Shown in pieces: positions 17,601 through 25,239 of a stretch of DNA of 55,961 bases. The position numbers and the translations under genes were made by a program. The number at the start of each line of letters is the position of its first letter. Position 1 is the first letter of the stretch. The notes under the pieces are model-generated. The model saw only the letters and a list, made by a program, of their open reading frames with translations, was not told the origin of the DNA and ran no database searches. Source of the stretch: Limnohabitans sp. 2KL-17 (lineage in GTDB: Bacteria; Pseudomonadota; Gammaproteobacteria; Burkholderiales; Burkholderiaceae_C); contig NZ_NESK01000026.1 in assembly GCF_003063415.1 (NCBI RefSeq), forward strand, positions 1-55,961, written 5' to 3'.

Positions 17601-20600
17601 TCGAGGCTGCCCGCCAGCCGGCCCGAAACTTCGGAGAGGCAGCAGGTGAGGTCGAACTTGGCCGTGCTACCCGGGCTGGGCAGCCATTCGAAGCCGAGAT
17701 CATCCAACTGCACGCGCTCGCGGGGCGCGTTCTGCAGCACGAACATCACCTGGAACAGCGGCGAGTAGCTCAGGCTCCTTTGCGGCTGGAGTTCCTCGAC
17801 CAACTGCTCGAACGGCAGTTCCTGGTGTGCATAGGCCTGCAGCGCCGTCTCCTTGATCCGCACCAGCAGTTGCTCGAAACTGATCTGGGCGTCGATGTGG
17901 TCCCGCAGCACCAGGGTGTTGACGAAGAAGCCGATCAAGCCTTCGAGCTCGGCCCGGTTGCGTCCCGCGATGGGCGTGCCCACGCAGATGTCGTCCTGCC
18001 GGCAAGTGCGGCTGAGCAGCACCTTGAACGCCGCCTGCAGCACCATGAACAGGGTCGCGCCTTGCGCATTCGCCAGCGCGGTCAGCCGGCCCGTCAGCGC
18101 TTCGTCGAGCTCGAAGTCGAGCGAAGCGCCGCGATGGGTCTGGACCGCGGGTCGGGGCCTGTCGGTGGGCAGCTCCAGCAAGGCCGGAGCGCCGGACAGC
18201 TGCTGCTTCCAGTAGCGCAGCAGCGTCTGCAGGTGCTCGCCGCTCAGCCGCTCGCGCTGCCACGCCGCGTAGTCCGCATACTGGATCGGCAACGCGGGCA
18301 GGGCCGGCTTCTGCCGCTGGAGACATGCCTGGTAAAGCTGGGCCAGCTCGGTGAACAGCACGCCCATGGACCAGCCGTCGCCGACGATGTGGTGCAGGGT
18401 CAGCAGTAGCACGTGCTCCTGCGCCTCGAGGCGGATCAGGCTTGCCCGGATCAACGGACCCCGGCTGAGCTCGAATGGCCTGGAGGCCTCGTCACGGACG
18501 ATAAGCTGCAGGCGCTGCTGTAGGCCGTCCTGGCCACCGAGGTCTTGCTGGCCGAGTTCCAGCTCGAGTTCGGGCAGGATGATCTGGTGGGGCTGCCCCG
18601 CTTCGACCCGGAACACGGTTCTGAGCGTCTCGTGGCGGCGCACCAGCTCGTTGAACGCCTGCCGCATGATGTCGGCCTGCAGCGGACCGTGGAGCGCGAG
18701 CGCCAGGGGGATGTTGTAGAAGGGGTTGTCGGGGCTGTACTGGTCCAGGAACCACAGCCGCTGCTGAGCAAAGGACAGTGCCAGCTTCTGCCCGGACGCG
18801 CGCACCACAGGAGTGATGCTCGGCAACTTCTGGGCACCTTGCTCCCGCAGGGCCTGCTCCACCCGTTTGGCCAGCGCCGCTACCGTGGGCGCCTCGAACA
18901 GCACGCGCAGCGCCAACTGCACCTCGCAGCTGGCGCGCACCTGCGACATCACCCGCGTGGCCAGCAGGGAGTGCCCGCCCAGGGCGAAGAAGTCGTCCTC
19001 GATGCCCACCTCCGCCACGCCCAGCACCTGCGCCCAGATCGCAGCCAGCCGGGTCTCCAGCGGTGTTCGGGGCGCCACCCGCGCGTCGGCTTCCAACTGC
19101 TGCGGCACCGGCAAAGCACCCCGGTCCACCTTGCCGTTGGGTGTGAGCGGCAGGGCCTGCAGCAGCAGGCAGCGCGAGGGCACCATGTAATCCGGCAGCC
19201 GCTCGCGCAGGGCCGTGCGCAGCGCGTCCTCGTCGGTCTGGGCGCCCTCGTGCAGCGCCGCATAGCCCACCAGCTGGCGCCCGCCTGGAAGGTCGTCGCG
19301 CACCACCACCACCGCTTCGCGCACGTCGGGCAGCGCGCCCAGCACGGCCTCGACTTCGCCAAGTTCGATGCGGTAACCGCGCAGCTTGATCTGGTGGTCG
19401 GTGCGGCCCAGGAACTCGAGCTGCCCGTCCGCACGCCAGCGCACAAGGTCGCCGGTGCGGTACATGCGCTGGCCCGCTGCGCCGTTGACCTCGGGCAGGA
19501 ATCGTTCGGCCGTCAGGTCCGGCCGGTTCAGGTAGCCGCGCGCCAGGCCATCGCCGGCGATGTACAGCTCCCCCCACACACCCACCGGCTGCTCCACCAG
19601 CCGCTCGTCCAGCACGTGCAGCCTCGTGTTCCACAGCGGCGCGCCGATCGGTGGCGTCGCGGGCCAGTGGGCGAGCGTCGCCACATCGAGACAGTGCTCG
19701 CTGACCACGTGGGTCTCGGTCGGTCCGTACTGGTTGAAGACCCTGCGCGTCCCGAGGCGGCGGATCAGCTGCCGCAGCCCCTCGCCGACGTGCAGCGCCT
19801 CCCCGGCGGTGATGATGTCGCAGCCCGTCGCACCTGCCGCCCCCGGCGTTGCTTCGTTCGATACCAGGTGGGCAAAGTGCTGCAGCACCGCGTTGGGCAG
19901 GAAGACCCGTTGCAGGTCGGCCGCGAGGATGAATTCGTGCAGCTGGTCCAGGTCTTCCCGCAGCGCGTCCTCGACGAGCACCAGAGTGCCACCGGCCGCC
20001 AGCGTGGAGAAGATCTCCTGGAACGAGACGTCGAAGTTCAGCGACGCGAACTGTAGGGTGTTCCTCCCGGGTCCGGCAGATCCAGGGCCATGCGCCTCAA
20101 TCTGCCACTGCAGCAGGTTCACGAGGGACCGGGTGGCAAGGCTGACGCCCTTGGGCCGACCGGTCGAGCCGGAGGTGTAGAGCACATAGACCTCCGGGTC
20201 GCTCGAAGCCCCGGAGACTGCGGGCAGCGGTGAAGTGCACCACGCGGGATCGTCATGCCCCAGGTCGTCCAGATGCAGCCAGGGCGCGGCCAAGCCGGCC
20301 GGCGCATGGTCACGGCGACCGAGCACGAACGCCACCCGCGCGTCCTCGAGGATCGTGGCCAGTCGGGCGCGCGGCAGCGCCGCGTCCAGGGGAACGTAGG
20401 CGCCGCCGCACTCGAGCACGGCCAGCAGTGCGGCGACGAGCTCGCCGCTGCGCGGCAGGCAGATACCCACCCGCGTCCCCGGCCCGCAGCCCCGCGCCCG
20501 CAACTCATGGGCCAGGCGGTTGGCGCGCCGTTCCAGCTCGTCGTAGGTCCAGGCCTGCTGCGCAAACCTCAGGGCCACCGCCTGCGGGGTGCGCCGGACC

Positions 20601-23600
20601 TGCGCCTGCACCAGCGCGTGCACGGTCGGCGTGGACTGCGGCGGTCGGCCCGTGTCGTTCCAGCGCGCAATCTGCGCGCGCTCTGCAACGCCCAGCAATT
20701 CGAGGTCGCCGACGACGTGCTCGCCGTCGCGCGCGACCTGCTCCAGCAGGCGCTCGAAGTGCGCCGCCAACCGTTCGATCGTCGCGCGGTCGAACAGTGC
20801 CGAGGCGTATTCGAAATCCGCCCGCAGCGTGCCGTTGGCCGCCTCGTGCAGAGTCAGCGTCAGGTCGAACTTCGCGGTGCGCGCCGTCGGCGCACGGGCC
20901 ACCAGCTCGAGTCCCGGCAGGGCCAGCGCTGCCATCGGCACGTTCTGCAGCACCAGCATCACCTGGAACAGCGGGGTGTGGCTGCGGTGGCGTTCGGGAT
21001 GCAAGGCCTCCACGAGCTGCTCGAACGGCAGATCCTGGTGGGCATAGGCCTGCAGCAAGGTCTCGCGCGTCCGGGCCAACAGTTCGGCGAAGCGCTCGTG
21101 CCCATGCACCCGGGTGCGCAGCACCAGCGTGTTCACGAAGAAGCCCACCAGGCTTTCCGTCTCCAGCCGGTGGCGGTTGGCGATCGGCGTGCCCACGCAC
21201 ACGTCCTGCTGCCCGGCCCAGCGGGCCAGCAACGCACTGAAGCTCGCCGCCAGCACCATGAACAGGGTCGCCTGCCCCTCCTGCGCACGGCGCTCGAGCG
21301 CTGCGCGCAGCGCTGCGGGCAGCACCCGGTCGACCGCCGCCCCGGCTTCGTCGCGCACCGCGGGCCGCGGCCGGTCGCCGGGCAGCGTGGTCAGGGTGGG
21401 GGCTTCGCGGAGTTGCACGCGCCAGTGCTCGAGCTGCCGCTCCAGCGTCGGGCCCAGGACCTGGCGCTGCCAATGCGCGTAGTCCGCGTACTGCACCGAC
21501 AGGGGCGCCAGTTCCGCCGCCGGGCCTCCGCACTCCTCGGTGTAGAGCAACCCCAGCTCGCGCACCAGCACGCCCATCGACCAGCCGTCGGCCAGGATGT
21601 GATGCAGGGTCAGCAACAGCACGTGGCGCTGCGGCGCCAGCCTCAGCAGCACGGTGCGCAAGAGCGGCCCGGACGCCAGATCGAAAGGTCGCATCGCCTC
21701 CCGCCGCGCCCAGTCGTCGGCTGCCGCATCGCCGTCGACCTCGTGCACGGCCAGCGCCACCGCGCCAGGCGCCTGCACCACCTGCACCGGCTCGCCGTCG
21801 ACGGTCTCGAAGCGCGTGCGCAGCACTTCGTGGCGCGCCACCACCCGCTCCAGGGTGTACTGAAAGGCCCGCAGGTCCAGCCTGCCGCGCAGTTCCAGCA
21901 CCACCGGCATGTTGTAGGCCGGGCTCTCGGGCTCCAACTGCGCCAGGAACCACAGCCGCTGCTGGGCATGCGACAGCGCCAGGGCGCGTCCGGGCTCGCG
22001 GCGCACGGGCTCGATGGGGGGCAGCGTCACGCTCTGCTCCCGCAGGGCCTGCTCCACCCGTTTGGCCAGCGCCGCTACCGTGGGCGCCTCGAACAGCACG
22101 CGCAGCGCCAACTGCACCTCGCAGCTGGCGCGCACCTGCGACATCACCCGCGTGGCCAGCAGGGAGTGCCCGCCCAGGGCGAAGAAGTCGTCCTCGATGC
22201 CCACCTCCGCCACGCCCAGCACCTGCGCCCAGATCGCAGCCAGCCGGGTCTCCAGCGGTGTTCGGGGCGCCACCCGCGCGTCGGCTTCCAACTGCTGCGG
22301 CACCGGCAAAGCACCCCGGTCCACCTTGCCGTTGGGTGTGAGCGGCAGGGCCTGCAGCAGCAGGCAGCGCGAGGGCACCATGTAATCCGGCAGCCGCTCG
22401 CGCAGGGCCGTGCGCAGCGCGTCCTCGTCGGTCTGGGCGCCCTCGTGCAGCGCCGCATAGCCCACCAGCTGGCGCCCGCCTGGAAGGTCGTCGCGCACCA
22501 CCACCACCGCTTCGCGCACGTCGGGCAGCGCGCCCAGCACGGCCTCGACTTCGCCAAGTTCGATGCGGTAACCGCGCAGCTTGATCTGGTGGTCGGTGCG
22601 GCCCAGGAACTCGAGCTGCCCGTCCGCACGCCAGCGCACAAGGTCGCCGGTGCGGTACATGCGCTGGCCCGCTGCGCCGTTGACCTCGGGCAGGAATCGT
22701 TCGGCCGTCAGGTCCGGCCGGTTCAGGTAGCCGCGCGCCAGGCCATCGCCGGCGATGTACAGCTCCCCCCACACACCCACCGGCTGCTCCACCAGCCGCT
22801 CGTCCAGCACGTGCAGCCTCGTGTTCCACAGCGGCGCGCCGATCGGCACGTTGGCGTCGGCGTCGTCGGGGTCGACCGCGCTGATCGCCGACCAGATCGT
22901 CGTCTCGGTCGGTCCGTACACGTTCCACAGGCGTGCCCCGTCGGCCACAAGGCGCGCGGCGGTCTCTCGCGGCAGGGCCTCGCCGCCACACAGGCAGCGC
23001 GCGGCGCGCGGCGGCGTCCAGCCGGAATCGAGCAGCATGCGCCAGTTCGCAGGCGTGGCCTGCAGCAGGCGTACGTCGCCGGCACAGACGCGCTCGGCGA
23101 TTCGCAGCGGATCGGTGACGTCCTCGCTGCTGATCATCACGATGCGTCCGCCGCGCGACAGCGGCAGGAACAGCTCCAGCGCCGAGATGTCGAAGGAGAC
23201 CGAGGTCAGCGCCAGCACGCCCTCGCCCGGTGCGCAGCCCGGAACCTCGCCCATCGCGGCGAGCAGGTTGGCCAGCGCGCCGTGCGAGATGGCCACGCCC
23301 TTGGGACGGCCGGTCGACCCGGAGGTATAGAGCACATAGGCCAGGTGGCCGGCGCGAATGGTCGCTAGTGGCAGCGGCTGTTCAGCGTGCGGGGGTGAGT
23401 CCTGCCAGGGATCGATCAGCGTCCCATGGCCCGACAGCGGCAGCCTTGACCGGGTGGATGCCGTGGCCAGGGTGACCAGGGGAGCGGCGTCCTGCAGCAC
23501 CCAGGCCAGACGCTGCGGCGGATAGGCGGGGTCCAGCGGCACGTAGGCGCCTCCGGCGCGCAGCACCGCGACGAGGGCCACCACCAGGTCGCTCGAACGC

Positions 23601-25234
23601 TCCAGACAGACGCCGACGCGCACGTCGGGTTCGACGCCGGCCGCACGCAGACGGTGGGCCAGCACGGACGTGCGTGCGGCCAGTTCGGCGTAGCTCAACC
23701 GGCCCTTCGCGGTGCCGTCGTCGACGGCGATGTCCTTGGGCGCGTCGGCAAAGCGCTGCTCCAGCCAGCCGAGCAGCGTGGCACCGGACGGCAGGGGACG
23801 GGCGCTGTCGTTCCAGGTGCGGACCACCCGGGTGCGCTCTTCGGGCGGTATCCAGTCCACGTCGACCAGCGGCCGATCGGGCGCCGCGACGAGTTCGCCC
23901 AGCAGGCGGCCAAGCCGCGCCGCCATGCGGGCGACGGTGTCGCGGTGGAAGAGGTCCGCCGAGTATTCGAGGTAGCCCTCCAGTCGTTCGTCGCGCTCGG
24001 TCAGCGACAGAGTGAGGTCGAACTTGGAGGTACCGATGTCGAGCTCGACAGGTTGGCAGGCGACGCCCGGCAGCTCGAACGCGTCCATCGGCATGTTCTG
24101 CAGCATGAACATCGCCTGGAAAAGGGGCGAATGGCTGAGGTCACGCTCCGGATGCACTGCTTCGACGATCTGTTCGAAGGGCAGATCCTGGTGGGCAAAG
24201 GCACCCAGGGCCGTGTCCTTGACCTGGGCCAGCAGCTGGACGAAAGAGCGCGCGGGATCGATGCGCGCGCGCATCACGACTGTGTTTATGAAGCAGCCGA
24301 TCAGGCCCTCGAGTTCCACCCGCGTGCGGTTGGCGACCGGCACCCCGACGCACAGGTCGCGCTGGCCCGAGTGGCGCCACAGGAAGACCTGGTAGGCGGC
24401 CAGTGTCACCATGAACAGCGAGCTTCCCGTGCGCGCCGCCAGCGTGCGCAGCGCCTGGGTCAGGCCAGCATCGAATGCGAGAGGCAGCAGGTCGCCCCGG
24501 AACGACTGGCGCTGGGAGCGGGGATGGTCGGTCGGCAGCGCCAGGCTCGCCGGGGCATCCTGAAGCACCTCGCGCCAGTACGCAAGCTGCAGGTCGCGCG
24601 CCGCACCGGACATCCATTCGCGCTGCCAATGGCTGTAATCGGGGTATTGCAGCGGCAGCTCCGGCAACTGCAGCGGCAGGCCGGCGCGGCCGGCGCAGTA
24701 GAGCGCGCCCAGTTCGCGCACGAACACACCCAGGGACCAGCCGTCCGAGACGATGTGGTGCATCGACACGCACAGCATCCAGTGGCCGTCGTCCAGCGCC
24801 AGCAGGCAGCTCCGCAGCAACGGACCGTGCTCCAGGTCGAACGGGCGCCGGCCCTCGCGGACGGCCTCCTGTAGCGCGATGCGCTCGAGCTCGGCGCCGT
24901 CCAGGCCGTCGCGCGCCAGCTGGCGCTGCGTCCACGCCAGCCGCCCTTCGGCCTGCACCAGCTGAAGCACGCCGTCGGGGCCCTGGCAGAAGGTCGTGCG
25001 CAGGGCCTCGTGGCGTTGCAGGACGGTCTCCAGGCAGGCGCGCAGCAGGGCGACGTCCAGATCGCCGCGCAGCCGGATCACGATCGGCAGGTGGTAGAAC
25101 GGCGAGCCGGCGGCGAGTTGGTCGAGGAACCAGAGGCGCTGCTGGGCAAACGACGCCTCGAACTCGTAGACCAGCGGCTGCTCGGAGTCCAGGTCCGTTC
25201 TGTCGGCGATGGGGGCGTTCGTGGGGTGCTTCAT
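11633..25234 (-). CDS. NRPS, four modules plus thioesterase (C-A-T)x4-TE
   Basis: This 4,533-residue terminal synthetase adds four residues and releases the product. Approximate domains: C1 30-470, A1 485-970, T1 980-1055; C2 1075-1510, A2 1530-2030, T2 2045-2120; C3 2135-2580, A3 2590-3090, T3 3100-3175; C4 3195-3630, A4 3650-4140, T4 4150-4225; TE 4245-4480 with GWSFG at about 4320. Carrier serines lie near 1021, 2086, 3140 and 4189. Codes read by eye: A1 DILQLGVIWK (Gly), A2 DVQFIAQVVK (closest to Pro), A3 DLFNNALTYK (Ala), A4 DASTVAAVCK (Tyr-like). C4 has HHIIVDAWS where the usual motif is HHxxxDG. No epimerase is present. MKHPTN at 25234, five bases after the previous stop, is chosen as start; the frame extends far upstream but there overlaps the preceding synthetase gene. 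About 60-75 residues of low-complexity sequence follow the TE. Confidence 0.93.
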   Translation of the reverse strand: MKHPTNAPIADRTDLDSEQPLVYEFEASFAQQRLWFLDQLAAGSPFYHLPIVIRLRGDLDVALLRACLETVLQRHEALRTTFCQGPDGVLQLVQAEGRLAWTQRQLARDGLDGAELERIALQEAVREGRRPFDLEHGPLLRSCLLALDDGHWMLCVSMHHIVSDGWSLGVFVRELGALYCAGRAGLPLQLPELPLQYPDYSHWQREWMSGAARDLQLAYWREVLQDAPASLALPTDHPRSQRQSFRGDLLPLAFDAGLTQALRTLAARTGSSLFMVTLAAYQVFLWRHSGQRDLCVGVPVANRTRVELEGLIGCFINTVVMRARIDPARSFVQLLAQVKDTALGAFAHQDLPFEQIVEAVHPERDLSHSPLFQAMFMLQNMPMDAFELPGVACQPVELDIGTSKFDLTLSLTERDERLEGYLEYSADLFHRDTVARMAARLGRLLGELVAAPDRPLVDVDWIPPEERTRVVRTWNDSARPLPSGATLLGWLEQRFADAPKDIAVDDGTAKGRLSYAELAARTSVLAHRLRAAGVEPDVRVGVCLERSSDLVVALVAVLRAGGAYVPLDPAYPPQRLAWVLQDAAPLVTLATASTRSRLPLSGHGTLIDPWQDSPPHAEQPLPLATIRAGHLAYVLYTSGSTGRPKGVAISHGALANLLAAMGEVPGCAPGEGVLALTSVSFDISALELFLPLSRGGRIVMISSEDVTDPLRIAERVCAGDVRLLQATPANWRMLLDSGWTPPRAARCLCGGEALPRETAARLVADGARLWNVYGPTETTIWSAISAVDPDDADANVPIGAPLWNTRLHVLDERLVEQPVGVWGELYIAGDGLARGYLNRPDLTAERFLPEVNGAAGQRMYRTGDLVRWRADGQLEFLGRTDHQIKLRGYRIELGEVEAVLGALPDVREAVVVVRDDLPGGRQLVGYAALHEGAQTDEDALRTALRERLPDYMVPSRCLLLQALPLTPNGKVDRGALPVPQQLEADARVAPRTPLETRLAAIWAQVLGVAEVGIEDDFFALGGHSLLATRVMSQVRASCEVQLALRVLFEAPTVAALAKRVEQALREQSVTLPPIEPVRREPGRALALSHAQQRLWFLAQLEPESPAYNMPVVLELRGRLDLRAFQYTLERVVARHEVLRTRFETVDGEPVQVVQAPGAVALAVHEVDGDAAADDWARREAMRPFDLASGPLLRTVLLRLAPQRHVLLLTLHHILADGWSMGVLVRELGLLYTEECGGPAAELAPLSVQYADYAHWQRQVLGPTLERQLEHWRVQLREAPTLTTLPGDRPRPAVRDEAGAAVDRVLPAALRAALERRAQEGQATLFMVLAASFSALLARWAGQQDVCVGTPIANRHRLETESLVGFFVNTLVLRTRVHGHERFAELLARTRETLLQAYAHQDLPFEQLVEALHPERHRSHTPLFQVMLVLQNVPMAALALPGLELVARAPTARTAKFDLTLTLHEAANGTLRADFEYASALFDRATIERLAAHFERLLEQVARDGEHVVGDLELLGVAERAQIARWNDTGRPPQSTPTVHALVQAQVRRTPQAVALRFAQQAWTYDELERRANRLAHELRARGCGPGTRVGICLPRSGELVAALLAVLECGGAYVPLDAALPRARLATILEDARVAFVLGRRDHAPAGLAAPWLHLDDLGHDDPAWCTSPLPAVSGASSDPEVYVLYTSGSTGRPKGVSLATRSLVNLLQWQIEAHGPGSAGPGRNTLQFASLNFDVSFQEIFSTLAAGGTLVLVEDALREDLDQLHEFILAADLQRVFLPNAVLQHFAHLVSNEATPGAAGATGCDIITAGEALHVGEGLRQLIRRLGTRRVFNQYGPTETHVVSEHCLDVATLAHWPATPPIGAPLWNTRLHVLDERLVEQPVGVWGELYIAGDGLARGYLNRPDLTAERFLPEVNGAAGQRMYRTGDLVRWRADGQLEFLGRTDHQIKLRGYRIELGEVEAVLGALPDVREAVVVVRDDLPGGRQLVGYAALHEGAQTDEDALRTALRERLPDYMVPSRCLLLQALPLTPNGKVDRGALPVPQQLEADARVAPRTPLETRLAAIWAQVLGVAEVGIEDDFFALGGHSLLATRVMSQVRASCEVQLALRVLFEAPTVAALAKRVEQALREQGAQKLPSITPVVRASGQKLALSFAQQRLWFLDQYSPDNPFYNIPLALALHGPLQADIMRQAFNELVRRHETLRTVFRVEAGQPHQIILPELELELGQQDLGGQDGLQQRLQLIVRDEASRPFELSRGPLIRASLIRLEAQEHVLLLTLHHIVGDGWSMGVLFTELAQLYQACLQRQKPALPALPIQYADYAAWQRERLSGEHLQTLLRYWKQQLSGAPALLELPTDRPRPAVQTHRGASLDFELDEALTGRLTALANAQGATLFMVLQAAFKVLLSRTCRQDDICVGTPIAGRNRAELEGLIGFFVNTLVLRDHIDAQISFEQLLVRIKETALQAYAHQELPFEQLVEELQPQRSLSYSPLFQVMFVLQNAPRERVQLDDLGFEWLPSPGSTAKFDLTCCLSEVSGRLAGSLEYNTDLFEAPTIRRMAARYGVLLRGICDDPTAKVRDLPLLTEEEAHLVLVDWNDTAAPCPAQRTIHQMFEAQAGKRPEATAAVHEDRHFSYGELNARANQLAHHLRGLGVGPEVRVGICVRRGLDMVVGLLGILKAGGAYVPLDPGYPGERLAFMLHDADPKVLLTQEALLPELPQYAGQVLCLDRDWGRIGQCAQDKPIDLAGPDDLAYVIYTSGSTGRPKGVELCHGNATTFIAWCQQEFSAEEMRRVLASTSICFDLSVFELFTTLAMGGVVHVIDRITQQDLGSLGLTLVNTVPSAVDALLERGEFPARLRGLNVAGEALGAELVARVLEREPQLRVRNLYGPSEDTTYSTWCRQGRGEQVTIGRPIANTQIYILDGHLAPVPIGVAGELHIGGAGLARGYLNQPELTAEKFIRNPFNPQAGARLYKTGDLARYLPDGKIEYLGRIDNQVKLRGFRIELGEIESALLQHEGVAQAVVAVCEDEPGDKRLVAYVVGKAQRPVPPEDLRSHLGAKLPGYMVPAVYVPMERLPLTPNGKVDRKALPAPSGERALTQAYVAPRTETEMTLARIWAELLKVDQVGIHDDFFALGGHSLLATQVMARLRQNLGTDLPLRNLFEAPTVAGLGSRVAQAGQARPSEGAREGGIAPLARPCRLPASHAQQRLWFIEQMTPVRYHIPVTLELQGQVDEAALHQALQGLMQRHESLRTGLRMQEGELVQNVRPEIPVPLQWLNVSDPDVEPLLQGLAVQPFDLSQAPLWRVAALRSGPNLRLRMVFHHIIVDAWSVGVMIRDLARLYAQATQGVPAALPRLSVQHADYAAWERGRLLRADVLEGLLSYWQSQLQGLPPMLELPTDRARGARTSGRGGLFQTRLPTAMAAALERFCQQRGLTVFMGLLGALQILLFRYSGQTDLAVGVPVTSRQHAELDDVVGFFVNTLVLRGRLQGNPSVEDFLAQVRDTTLQAYAHQELPFDKLVEVLGPSRRMSHSPLFQVMFALQNAPRDLTSVDGLSLGLIDESAAAPAAKFDLTVTATADGQGMQLGFEYSADLFDAPRIEQMAGHYLVLIEAMLREPQVGVAMLPLLDETERRRMLVEWNATGTRAPAALVHERVAEQARLHADDVALLWQSQRWTYGRLESEANKLAHWLKSRGVGPESRVAVCLPRTPELIVALLGVLKAGGAYVPLDPQYPAQRLAFMLQDSAAALLLTQRDVAEAQPWMSGIPRVDLDAAENERPWSRQPASAPPLSAVGADHLAYVIYTSGSTGTPKGVAVTHRGIMGMLGAQQRAFGIGPGTRVLQFASISFDASVSEVFSALTVGACLILPASSADGLLAGLGEEHPEVATLPPALLAQIRPADLPSLKTVVSAGEALRPEVVQAWCEGTRLINAYGPTEATVCAAMSAPLGRARGDEMPPIGRPIDHTRLYIMDTWMQPVPVGVAGELYIGGAGLARGYLNRPALTAEAFLPDPFGDEPGGRLYRTGDLARYRPDGQIEYLGRLDQQVKVRGFRIELGEIESALLSCEGVREAVVVARGEGAQQQLVGYVGTGGQTLQAGALEQALSRWLPSHMVPSRLVAMQVLPLSPNGKVDRQRLPAPDATAVRTPGHAAPLTAQEVGMAALWSRVLAVDHVGRDDDFFERGGHSLLAVALIQAFSREQGVPVSVAALFRHSTLAAFTAHVQGLGGRTDDGLLTRIGRDTGAAGTPVVLFHALSGNALPYLTLAEELSAQHQVFAIERPDGSLLSEASIAGIAAGHAGLIGAAFPATQAIVLGGWSFGALIAMETARELLAREPQRRLSLLLIDPSPVDEAGRCVAAAATNDMIDVLMKAYPEQAQASPGLVRSCRLHLEALDTHRMERLQVPGLVLHSSENAGAANRAAWEGLMPSASRTVLEDADHQSILRDPATRAISRQLRDSPFAASIDPWPDRQDPRPTMHAHRTSTTMACCIDEPPPQAVAGVLHSVRASRPAAAHPTRPRSDGSAERVGTD
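18840..19651. repeat. 812-bp direct repeat, copy in the Pro-like module (A-subdomain + T)
   Basis: This segment appears identical to 22035-22846 (offset 3,195). It codes for the end of the A core from PIGAPLWNTRLH, the A C-terminal subdomain and the carrier domain up to VEQALREQ. Sequence diverges at once on both sides. Confidence 0.9.
22035..22846. repeat. 812-bp direct repeat, copy in the Gly module (A-subdomain + T)
   Basis: Partner of 18840-19651. The upstream adenylation cores of the two modules differ in sequence and predicted substrate, so only the substrate-independent part is shared. Confidence 0.9.
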
Positions 25235-25239
25235 GAGGC

